A model generated the notes under the pieces. The model saw only the letters and a program-made list of their open reading frames with translations. It searched no databases and was not told where the DNA came from. Shown here one piece after another: positions 1 through 5,372 of a DNA stretch of 5,372 nt. Each line of letters starts with the position of its first letter. Position 1 is the first letter of the stretch. Made by a program: the position numbers and the translations under genes. Origin of the DNA: Kiritimatiellia bacterium (lineage in GTDB: Bacteria; Verrucomicrobiota; Kiritimatiellia; RFP12; UBA3636); the NCBI GenBank assembly GCA_017476965.1, contig JAFUXX010000177.1, forward strand, positions 1-5,372, in the 5' to 3' direction.

Positions 1-560
1 AGCCCCGAGTCGAGCAGCTCCTCGGCCCAGGCTCCGGCCCACGTGCCGACGCTGCTCGGCATGGCGGGCTGCAGGTGCGTGCGCCCGACCATCGGAAGCT
101 TGCGGTTGCGCTTGCCGAAGCGCACGAGCGCGGTTGCGAGGGCGAGCGTCTCCTCCTGCGCGCCGAGAAGTTCGTCGCGCAGGAAAAGGCGCACCGCGGT
201 CGCGCTCTGGTCGTTGCGCGAGCGGCCGGTGTGGACGCGCTTGCCGAGGTCGCCGAGCTTTTCGGTGATGTCGCGCTCGATCGCGAGATGGCAGTCCTGG
301 TCCTCCTCCGAAATCCGGAACGACCCGGCGTCCGCGCGGTCGCGCACGGAGGCGAGCTCCTCCAGGACGGCGCGCAGCTCGTCGCGGGAAAACGCGGCGC
401 GGCCGCCGGGCATGCGCGAAAGCATAGTCGCGTGGGCGGCGGTGCCGTAGCAGTCCCAGCGGACGAGGCGCAGGTCGAGGACGGGGTCGTCGCCCGTCGT
501 GAAGTCGAGCACGTCGCGGTCTATCGCGCCGACGACGGTTTTGGCGGTCGCGTCTTTCAT
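1..560 (-). CDS. argH: argininosuccinate lyase, N-terminal part (runs off left edge)
   Basis: Cleaves argininosuccinate to arginine and fumarate, the last step of arginine synthesis; a cytoplasmic homotetramer of the fumarase/aspartase superfamily. The reading frame from the ATG at 560-558 gives 186 full codons before the window ends. Visible landmarks are the family hallmark HTGRSRNDQ (residues 110-118), preceded by HLAIERDITEKLGDLGKRV (91-109), and the active-site segment GRTHLQPAMPSS (159-170), whose T161 and H162 match the conserved THLQ catalytic block. The 'AMPSS' context resembles Bacteroidetes-type ArgH more than the E. coli type ('YTHLQRAQPV'). The usual N-terminal LWGGRF motif is not present; the protein opens MKDATAKTVVGAIDRDVLDF. 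The start overlaps the phosphorylase stop by 4 nt (ATGA), implying cotranscription and probable translational coupling. The C-terminal SSxMPxKxN loop lies outside the window. Of 22 Leu codons, 16 are CTC or CTT. The identification is firm. Confidence 0.95.
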   Translation of the reverse strand, partial: MKDATAKTVVGAIDRDVLDFTTGDDPVLDLRLVRWDCYGTAAHATMLSRMPGGRAAFSRDELRAVLEELASVRDRADAGSFRISEEDQDCHLAIERDITEKLGDLGKRVHTGRSRNDQSATAVRLFLRDELLGAQEETLALATALVRFGKRNRKLPMVGRTHLQPAMPSSVGTWAGAWAEELLDSG

Positions 561-3109
561 GCCCAGCGCACGTACCCGGGCATGGAAGTGCGCCAGGCGT
601 CGGAAGCCGGGACGACGCGGGCGGTGAACGCGAAGGCCCCGGTGTTTTCGCACGGGACGCGGAGCTTGTAGAGGTGGAGCGACGGGGAGAGGCGCTTCAC
701 GGGCTCCATCGGAAGCGCGGTCGCGCCGCGGATCGCGCCCTGGGCGTCGGGGCTGCCGAGGTAGAGCTCGACGCGGACGTCGGACGGATCGACGCCTTCG
801 AGGCGGACCTTTGCGGAGACTTCGAACGAGTCGCCGACGACGTTGTGGGCGGAGATGTCGCGGTCCGTCTCCAGCGCTTCGACGCGGACGCCGCCCCACT
901 TGTCGTAGAGGGCGTTGCGGCGGGCGATGTCCTCGCGGATCGAGGCGAAGCCGTCGCCGGAGAGGGCGTCGTAGTTGGAGAGGGCGGGGGAGTAGGAGCC
1001 GCGGAAGTAGTCCGACACCATGCGGGAAGAGGAGAATCCGGGAATCGACATCTTGATCGACTCCTTCATCATCGAGATCCAGCGCAGCGGGAGCTCGCCG
1101 TGGGGGCGGTCGTAGAAGGCGGGGACGATTTCGTTTTCGAGCAGGTTGTAGAGCGACTGTGCGTCGTTCCAGTTCTGCTGGCCTTCGTCGGCGAACTCCT
1201 GGCCGTCGCCGATCTGCCAGCCGCAGCGCGGGCTGTACCCCTCGGGCCACCAGCCGTCGAGCGTGGAGACGTGGATGGCGCCGTTGACGCACGCCTTCAT
1301 GCCCGACGTGCCGGAGGCCTCCATCGGGCGGCGGGGCGTGTTGAGCCACACGTCGACGCCGCGGACCATGCGGCGGGCGATGTGCATGTTGTAGTTTTCG
1401 AGGAACACGATGCGGCCCTTGACCGCGGGATCGCGCGAAAACTCGACGATGCGCTGGATGAGCTGCTTGCCGCCGTTGTCGGCGGGGTGGGCCTTGCCGG
1501 CGAAAACGATCTGGACGGGGTGGGCGTCGTCCGACAGCAGGCGCTTGAGGCGCTCGGGGTCGGAGAGCAGCAGCGTCGCGCGCTTGTACGTCGCGAAGCG
1601 GCGCGCGAACCCGATCGTGAGCGCGTCCTTGTCGAGCACGTTGCGGCACGCTTCGACCTCGGCCGCGGAATCGCGGCGGCGGCGGGCGGAGCGTTCGAGG
1701 ATCTCGCGGGCGGAGCGGACGAGGTGGGCGCGCGCCGCTTCGTGGACGCGCCAGAGCTCTTCGTCCTGGATGTGGTCGATGCGCGCGGCCTGCGCGGGGG
1801 AGACCGGAGCCTTGTCCCAATCGGGGCCGAGGACGCCCGCGTAGAGCTGCGAGTTGTCCGTGCTGATCCAGGTCGGGACGTGGATGCCGTTCGTCACGTG
1901 GCCGATCGGCACTTCGTCGACCGGGAACTCCGGCCAGAGGTGGTGCCACATGTCGCGCTCCACGACGCCGTGGAGCTTCGCGACGCCGTTGTTGAAGAGC
2001 GAGCAGGCGAGGCCGAGAACGGTCATCGAAAGCTCGTCGCTCTTGTCGCCGGGCGCGCGGCCGAGCGCCTTCACGGTTTCGGCCGGGAGGCCGCCTTCCT
2101 TCTCGAACGCGACGAGCTGCGGCCACAGCAGCGAGAGGTCGAACGTCTCGTTGCCGGCGGGCACCGGAGTGTGGGTCGTGAAGACCGAAGTGCGGCGAAC
2201 GAACGCCTTGGCTTCGTCGAACGCCAGGCCGCGGCGCTTCATCGTCTTGGCGATGCGCTCCGGGCCGAGGAACGCGGCGTGGCCTTCGTTCATGTGGGAG
2301 CAGGCGACCTCGTAGCCGAGCGCTTCCGCGGCGCGCAGGCCGCCGACGCCGAGCAGGACTTCCTGGCGCAGGCGGTTGAGCTTGTCGCCGCCGTAGAGCT
2401 GGCCGGTGACGCCGCGCAGTTCGGGCGGGTTTTCGGGGATGTTGGTGTCGAGCAGGATCAGGGGGATGCGGCCGACGCGCAGCTTCCAGGCCGTGAACTT
2501 CAGCGGACCGCCGGCGAGCGGGACTTCGAGGAGGAGCGGTTTGCCGTCCGCCCCGAGGCAGCGGCCGACGGGGAGGCCGTGGACGTCGTTTTCGGGGTAG
2601 CCTTCGACCTGCCAGCCGGACGCGTTGATTTCCTGTTCGAAATACCCTTCGCGGTAGAACAGGCCGATGCCGACGAGCGGGATGTCGAGGTCCGACGCGC
2701 TCTTGAGGTGGTCGCCCGCGAGGATGCCGAGGCCGCCGGAGTAGATGTGGATGCTCTCGTGCAGGCCGAACTCCATCGAGAAGTAGGCGATGACGCGGCG
2801 GTTGGTGTCGTCGGGGTCGGACCAGTGCTTCGACTGGAGCACCTCCTTGCGGAACTGCGCTTCGACCGACGCCAGGTGGGCGAGGAACGAAGGATCGGCG
2901 GAAAGCTCTTCGAGGCGCGCCTGTCCGACGCGCGACACCAGACGCACGGGGTTGAACTCGAGCTCGCGGAAGAGGGTGGGGGACACGCGGCGGAAAAGGG
3001 CCGAGGCGTCGGTGTTCCAGCACCACCACACGTTGCGGGCGAGGGTTTCGAGGAAGGAAAGGTTCTCCGGGATTTTCGGCGAGACCGTGTATGTCTTGAA
3101 GTTCGTCAT
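557..3109 (-). CDS. glgP: alpha-glucan (glycogen/maltodextrin) phosphorylase, GT35 family
   Basis: Releases glucose-1-phosphate from the non-reducing ends of glycogen or maltodextrin using phosphate and pyridoxal phosphate; cytoplasmic. The 850 residues fit the 'alpha-glucan phosphorylase' subfamily (TIGR02094 type), with an N-terminal DUF3417-like segment (about 1-115, including NVWWCWN at 26-32). Motifs in order are GGLGILAGDH (125-134, phosphate/glucosyl loop), HMNEGHAAF (272-280), THTPVPAGNETFD (312-324), NGIHVPTW (407-414), GFARRFATYKR (500-510), FAGKAHPADNGGK (536-548) and EASGTSGMK (597-605). K605 should be the PLP-binding lysine; classical GlgP has EASGTGNMK here. A beta-rich tail (about 740-850) ends in WA. 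The start at 3109 fits the conserved opening (FKTYTVSPKIPENL), yet no Shine-Dalgarno is visible upstream. Substrate preference, glycogen versus maltodextrin, cannot be read from sequence. It is the first gene of the unit; its stop overlaps the argH start. Confidence 0.95.
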   Translation of the reverse strand: MTNFKTYTVSPKIPENLSFLETLARNVWWCWNTDASALFRRVSPTLFRELEFNPVRLVSRVGQARLEELSADPSFLAHLASVEAQFRKEVLQSKHWSDPDDTNRRVIAYFSMEFGLHESIHIYSGGLGILAGDHLKSASDLDIPLVGIGLFYREGYFEQEINASGWQVEGYPENDVHGLPVGRCLGADGKPLLLEVPLAGGPLKFTAWKLRVGRIPLILLDTNIPENPPELRGVTGQLYGGDKLNRLRQEVLLGVGGLRAAEALGYEVACSHMNEGHAAFLGPERIAKTMKRRGLAFDEAKAFVRRTSVFTTHTPVPAGNETFDLSLLWPQLVAFEKEGGLPAETVKALGRAPGDKSDELSMTVLGLACSLFNNGVAKLHGVVERDMWHHLWPEFPVDEVPIGHVTNGIHVPTWISTDNSQLYAGVLGPDWDKAPVSPAQAARIDHIQDEELWRVHEAARAHLVRSAREILERSARRRRDSAAEVEACRNVLDKDALTIGFARRFATYKRATLLLSDPERLKRLLSDDAHPVQIVFAGKAHPADNGGKQLIQRIVEFSRDPAVKGRIVFLENYNMHIARRMVRGVDVWLNTPRRPMEASGTSGMKACVNGAIHVSTLDGWWPEGYSPRCGWQIGDGQEFADEGQQNWNDAQSLYNLLENEIVPAFYDRPHGELPLRWISMMKESIKMSIPGFSSSRMVSDYFRGSYSPALSNYDALSGDGFASIREDIARRNALYDKWGGVRVEALETDRDISAHNVVGDSFEVSAKVRLEGVDPSDVRVELYLGSPDAQGAIRGATALPMEPVKRLSPSLHLYKLRVPCENTGAFAFTARVVPASDAWRTSMPGYVRWA

Positions 3110-3144
3110 GGCTTTGGCGGGGGGCGGGAACGGCTGCGGCGCGG

Positions 3145-3162
3145 TCCCCGCGACGGCGGGGA
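3145..3162 (-). other. GC-rich hairpin in the phosphorylase leader
   Basis: CCCCGC and GCGGGG flank a 4-nt loop, and one extra T-A pair gives a 7-bp stem on the minus strand. It sits directly after the candidate -10 box and about 35 nt before the phosphorylase start, so it would lie at the very 5' end of that mRNA. It has no T-tract, so it is not a typical terminator. It could stabilise the transcript or be incidental in GC-rich sequence. Confidence 0.3.
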
Positions 3163-3191
3163 AGTCTAGCGGAAAGCACCCCCGCGCGCAA
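3163..3191 (-). promoter_or_regulatory. weak candidate promoter for glgP-argH
   Basis: On the minus strand TTGCGC (3191-3186) and TAGACT (3168-3163) are separated by exactly 17 bp, the optimal sigma70 spacing. The matches are poor: 3/6 for the -35 box and 4/6 for the -10 box. A start near 3156 would give a leader of about 47 nt. The -35 box lies in one copy of a 9-bp direct repeat, CTTGCGCGC (minus strand), found at 3184-3192 and 3197-3205 with a 13-bp period. Read-through from the upstream tRNA unit is an alternative source of transcript. Confidence 0.25.
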
Positions 3192-3213
3192 GCGAGGCGC
3201 GCAAGGCGGAGAC

Positions 3214-3251
3214 AAAAAGCGAAACGGCGGAACCGTCGCGGTTCCGCCGTT
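3214..3251 (-). terminator. Rho-independent terminator after tRNA-Leu copy 1
   Basis: A perfect 13-bp stem (3223-3235 paired with 3239-3251) closes a 3-nt loop and begins 6 nt beyond the tRNA 3' end. On the minus strand it is followed by TCGC and then five Ts (3218-3214). It should end the tRNA transcript before the phosphorylase leader. The stem sequence matches the hairpin behind copy 2. Confidence 0.8.
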
Positions 3252-3257
3252 CGGGAA

Positions 3258-3343
3258 TGGTGCTCGGGAAAGGACTCGAACCTTCAATCCCCGAAGGGAC
3301 CAGCACCTCAAGCTGGCGTGTCTGCCAATTCCACCACCCGAGC
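3258..3343 (-). tRNA. tRNA-Leu (anticodon GAG), copy 1
   Basis: An 86-nt class II tRNA. The acceptor stem is GCTCGGG/CCCGAGC, a perfect 7 bp, with discriminator A and an encoded CCA. The D-arm carries GTGG and the typical leucine-tRNA string AATTGGCAGACAC. The anticodon stem is CCAGC/GCTGG with loop TTGAGGT, giving anticodon GAG at 3309-3307, which reads CUC and CUU. The long variable arm is UCCC-UUCG-GGGA, capped by a stable UUCG tetraloop. The T-arm is GAAGG-TTCGAGT-CCTTT with one G-U pair. It is identical base for base to copy 2 at 3509-3594, with its own promoter and terminator. Confidence 0.97.
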
Positions 3344-3364
3344 GTGTGCGTGAAAGCGGCGCAA

Positions 3365-3393
3365 AGGATAGCGGCAAGCCCCGCGCAAGTCAA
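3365..3393 (-). promoter_or_regulatory. sigma70-type promoter of tRNA-Leu copy 1
   Basis: On the minus strand TTGACT (3393-3388), a 17-bp spacer and TATCCT (3370-3365) lie upstream of the tRNA. The -10 box ends 21 nt before the mature 5' end, leaving a short leader for RNase P to remove. An A/T-rich stretch (about 3394-3417), unusual in this GC-rich sequence, lies just upstream and could act as an UP-like element. Copy 2 has the same layout. Confidence 0.8.
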
Positions 3394-3405
3394 CTGTTTT
3401 CGCAA

Positions 3406-3417
3406 AAATCGCGATTT
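3406..3417. other. 12-bp palindrome upstream of the tRNA copy 1 promoter
   Basis: AAATCGCGATTT is a perfect self-complementary 12-mer about 12 bp upstream of the copy 1 -35 box. It lies within the A/T-rich stretch and has no counterpart upstream of copy 2. It could be a regulator site or chance. Confidence 0.25.
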
Positions 3418-3466
3418 CGCCAGTTTCCACCGCGCGTTTCAGCGACACGTCCGCGTGCGCCCCGCG

Positions 3467-3501
3467 AAAAGGAAACGGCGGAACCGTCGCGGTTCCGCCG
3501 T
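3467..3501 (-). terminator. terminator after tRNA-Leu copy 2
   Basis: A perfect 12-bp stem (3475-3486 with 3490-3501) and a 3-nt loop match the copy 1 hairpin in sequence and begin 7 nt past the tRNA 3' end. The downstream T-tract on the minus strand is interrupted (TTTCC then TTTT at 3470-3467), so termination may be weaker than at copy 1 and some read-through into the copy 1 promoter region is possible. Confidence 0.7.
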
Positions 3502-3508
3502 CTGCGAA

Positions 3509-3594
3509 TGGTGCTCGGGAAAGGACTCGAACCTTCAATCCCCGAAGGGACCAGCACCTCAAGCTGGCGTGTCTGCCAATTCCACCACCCGAGC
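3509..3594 (-). tRNA. tRNA-Leu (anticodon GAG), copy 2
   Basis: Identical over all 86 nt to copy 1, including the encoded CCA, the UUCG-capped variable arm and anticodon GAG (3560-3558). It is the upstream member of the pair in transcription order. The 251-bp offset between the copies also holds for their promoters, and the hairpin stems are 251-252 bp apart, so this is a duplicated cassette rather than two tRNAs on one precursor. Confidence 0.97.
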
Positions 3595-3615
3595 GAATGG
3601 GTGAAAACGCGGCGA

Positions 3616-3644
3616 AGGATAGCGGGTGTCCCGTCCGGCGTCAA
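3616..3644 (-). promoter_or_regulatory. sigma70-type promoter of tRNA-Leu copy 2
   Basis: On the minus strand TTGACG (3644-3639), a 17-bp spacer and TATCCT (3621-3616) sit at the same distance from the tRNA (21 nt) as in copy 1. The spacer sequences differ strongly between copies while the two boxes and the spacing are kept, which argues that both promoters are functional. Confidence 0.8.
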
Positions 3645-3672
3645 CCGATTTCCGCGGACCGGCTCTTTTTTC

Positions 3673-3702
3673 TTGCCGGAGGAGCCTCCGATGCGATACA
3701 AT
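3673..3702 (+). promoter_or_regulatory. candidate promoter of the secreted protein/ABC ATPase unit
   Basis: TTGCCG (3673-3678) and TACAAT (3697-3702) are 18 bp apart, matching the sigma70 consensus at 4/6 and 5/6. The -10 box stands out in GC-rich sequence. Transcription from about 3709 would leave a leader of about 65 nt. The spacer contains a CGGAGG-AG-CCTCCG dyad. The promoter points away from the tRNA promoters, and no other good candidate is visible for the rightward genes. Confidence 0.5.
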
Positions 3703-3761
3703 TTGCGCGGCGTCCATCGTGGAACGTCACGCGGCGGCGCGCCGCAAAACACGCAATTGCG
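3677..3761. other. cluster of short dyads in the control region and leader
   Basis: Three inverted repeats lie in 85 bp: CGGAGG-AG-CCTCCG (3677-3690, inside the promoter spacer), the perfect palindrome GCGGCGCGCCGC (3734-3745) and the perfect palindrome CGCAATTGCG (3752-3761, 12 nt before the start codon). The first could be an operator; the others could be leader RNA hairpins or regulator sites. Short GC palindromes arise often by chance in such sequence, so function is unproven. Confidence 0.25.
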
Positions 3762-3773
3762 ACCAGAACATCC

Positions 3774-4580
3774 ATGAAAACAATCCGCTACGTTGCCGCG
3801 GCCAAGGCCGCCGCGATCTGCCTGGCTGCGTTTTTCGCCGCGTCTTCGGCCGAAGCGCGGTTCTGGACATGGGGGATCTATGCCGAGGAAGGCACCGACC
3901 GCGAAGCGTCCTACACGGAAATGTTCGCTTCCGGCAAGCTCGTGTTCCTCTGCGGCGACGGCATCCAGTTCCGCAACGGCGTAGTCACCGGATACGAAAA
4001 CGCCTTCGAAGCCGAAGATCCCGTCGATGCTTACGTGGAAGACGGAATCGCGGCCTGGGAAGGCGAGTGGTCCGACGAGATGCCGGACGGAGAATCCGCG
4101 ACGTACGTCGTGGCCGTGATGTCCGCCGACGGAACGTGCCGCGCGCTGGCATTCGAAGACGAGGCCGACGGTTTCGCGACCGGCGAGTGGTACTTCGATC
4201 CTTCGATGCACCCGTCCCTCCGCTTCGACGGTTTCACCGCCTACGAAGACGATCCGGCGCTCGTCTACAGTTCGTACACCGGCACGATCGACGGCGGCGA
4301 GCTGCCGCCGGACGAACCGGCGCTCCCGTCGCAGGAGGAGTTCGATGCCGCGATGGCCGAGGCCGGGCTCTCCGTGGCGCCGGCGGCGGCAGGGTTCGAA
4401 GTGGCGTTCGTGGCGCCGGTGGACGGCACGTACGTGCTCGCCGAGGCGGACACGCCGAACGGTCCGTTCGTCAAGAACGCCGCCACGGCCAAGGACACCA
4501 AGGCCGGAGAGAGCGTCACGCTCGTCGGCGACGGAACGGCCGACGCCAAGTTCTTCAAAGTCGGAATCGCGGAAAAGTAG
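3774..4580 (+). CDS. secreted acidic protein of unknown function
   Basis: I do not recognise a family. The 268-residue product begins with a clear Sec signal peptide: basic start (MKTIR), hydrophobic core (about 6-24) and likely cleavage after AEA near residue 28. There is no lipobox cysteine, so it is probably periplasmic or released. The mature part is strongly acidic, with two cysteines (C60, C122) and many aromatic and glycine residues, suggesting a beta-rich domain (about 29-172). An acidic, proline-containing linker (about 174-190) leads to a second beta-like domain (about 198-268) that ends AKFFKVGIAEK. Such FFK/FFR endings recall small C-terminal beta domains of exported proteins in Verrucomicrobiota-like bacteria; this is a recollection, not a match. 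The start at 3774 was chosen because the signal peptide follows directly; the frame is open back to 3597 but that part overlaps the tRNA promoter. No Shine-Dalgarno is visible. The ABC ATPase follows after 30 nt, so the two are probably cotranscribed. Confidence 0.85.
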   Translation: MKTIRYVAAAKAAAICLAAFFAASSAEARFWTWGIYAEEGTDREASYTEMFASGKLVFLCGDGIQFRNGVVTGYENAFEAEDPVDAYVEDGIAAWEGEWSDEMPDGESATYVVAVMSADGTCRALAFEDEADGFATGEWYFDPSMHPSLRFDGFTAYEDDPALVYSSYTGTIDGGELPPDEPALPSQEEFDAAMAEAGLSVAPAAAGFEVAFVAPVDGTYVLAEADTPNGPFVKNAATAKDTKAGESVTLVGDGTADAKFFKVGIAEK

Positions 4581-4610
4581 CGGAGTCCATCGCAGGGCCG
4601 GGCAGGAAAA

Positions 4611-5372
<762 letters not shown>

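Larger units (their letters stand above)
3222..3646 (-). repeat. tandem duplication of a tRNA-Leu transcription unit (251-bp period)
   Basis: Two units, about 3222-3395 and 3473-3646, align at an offset of 251 bp. Each contains terminator hairpin, tRNA, leader and promoter. The hairpin region (about 30 nt) and the tRNA (86 nt) are identical. The 7 nt between them differ at three positions, the leader is partly conserved, and the promoter spacer has diverged. Nothing clearly alignable is seen beyond the -35 boxes, and no transposon ends or target-site repeats are visible. Confidence 0.8.

Noticed and set aside
43..671. Plus-strand open frames of 135 and 198 codons over the argH fragment
   Set aside because: Antisense shadows of argH; the minus frame carries the HTGRSRNDQ and THLQ motifs.
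674..3169. 831-codon open frame on the plus strand covering almost the whole phosphorylase
   Set aside because: It is antisense to a firmly identified enzyme, and its predicted protein is low-complexity and rich in R, A, D, E, V and G, as expected when a GC-rich gene is read on its opposite strand. No domain or start signal.
3166..3604. Short frames on both strands giving peptides such as GKGLEPSIPEGTSTSSW or WWNWQTRQLEVLVPSG
   Set aside because: They are translations of the two tRNA-Leu genes. Such peptides are well-known spurious annotations, and both appear twice only because the tRNA does.
3222..3646. Repeat pair considered as a CRISPR array, integron or integrative-element attachment site at the tRNA
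   Set aside because: There are only two units, and the repeat is explained by promoter, tRNA and terminator. No integrase, cas gene or partial tRNA fragment is present in the window.
3691..3777. 28-codon frame with a well-placed GGAGG before the secreted protein gene, considered as a real gene
   Set aside because: Third-position GC is only about half (15 of 29 codons by hand), far below the neighbouring genes, and a good -10 box lies inside it. Kept only as a leader-peptide possibility.
3390..4211. 273-codon minus-strand frame across tRNA copy 2 and the secreted protein gene
   Set aside because: It runs through a tRNA and its promoter and is antisense to a gene with a clear signal peptide.

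Overview
The window comes from a GC-rich bacterial chromosome with strong third-position GC bias. Its ArgH fragment has the 'AMPSS' active-site context I associate with Bacteroidetes-type ArgH, two of the three visible gene starts lack a Shine-Dalgarno sequence, and the one exported protein matches no family I recognise. A gut-type member of the Verrucomicrobiota/Kiritimatiellota/Lentisphaerota group is a plausible host. That placement is a guess from overall style, not from a marker gene.

Left part (1-3191, minus strand): a two-gene unit read leftward. It starts with a complete 850-residue alpha-glucan (glycogen) phosphorylase of the short, distant-phosphorylase type (557-3109). Its stop overlaps the start of argininosuccinate lyase, argH, in an ATGA junction (557-560). 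argH runs off the left edge, so only its first 186 codons are present. A weak promoter candidate and a GC-rich hairpin lie in the phosphorylase leader.

Middle (3214-3646, minus strand): two 100% identical tRNA-Leu(GAG) genes, 251 bp apart. Each has its own sigma70-like promoter (TTGAC[T/G], 17-bp spacer, TATCCT) and its own 3' hairpin with a stem of the same sequence. The whole promoter-tRNA-terminator cassette has been duplicated in tandem. The functional elements stay matched while the sequence between them has drifted. CUC, read by these tRNAs, is the dominant leucine codon in the genes that I counted here.

Right part (3673-5372, plus strand): a divergent unit with a candidate promoter (TTGCCG-18-TACAAT) and several short dyads in its leader. 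It encodes a 268-residue secreted acidic protein of unknown function (3774-4580). After 30 nt comes the ATPase subunit of a MalK/UgpC/MsmK-type carbohydrate ABC importer (4611 to the right edge, 254 codons, cut at the start of the C-terminal regulatory domain).

How the parts could work together: the phosphorylase degrades alpha-glucan to glucose-1-phosphate, and the ABC ATPase would energise sugar or oligosaccharide uptake, so carbohydrate handling is a possible shared theme. The two units are separated by the tRNAs and point in opposite directions, and nothing in the sequence ties them functionally. I found no mobile element, CRISPR array, phage gene or defence system. Most of the window is ordinary housekeeping sequence. 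The points worth a second look are the duplicated tRNA cassette, the glgP-argH coupling and the unidentified exported protein beside the ABC ATPase.
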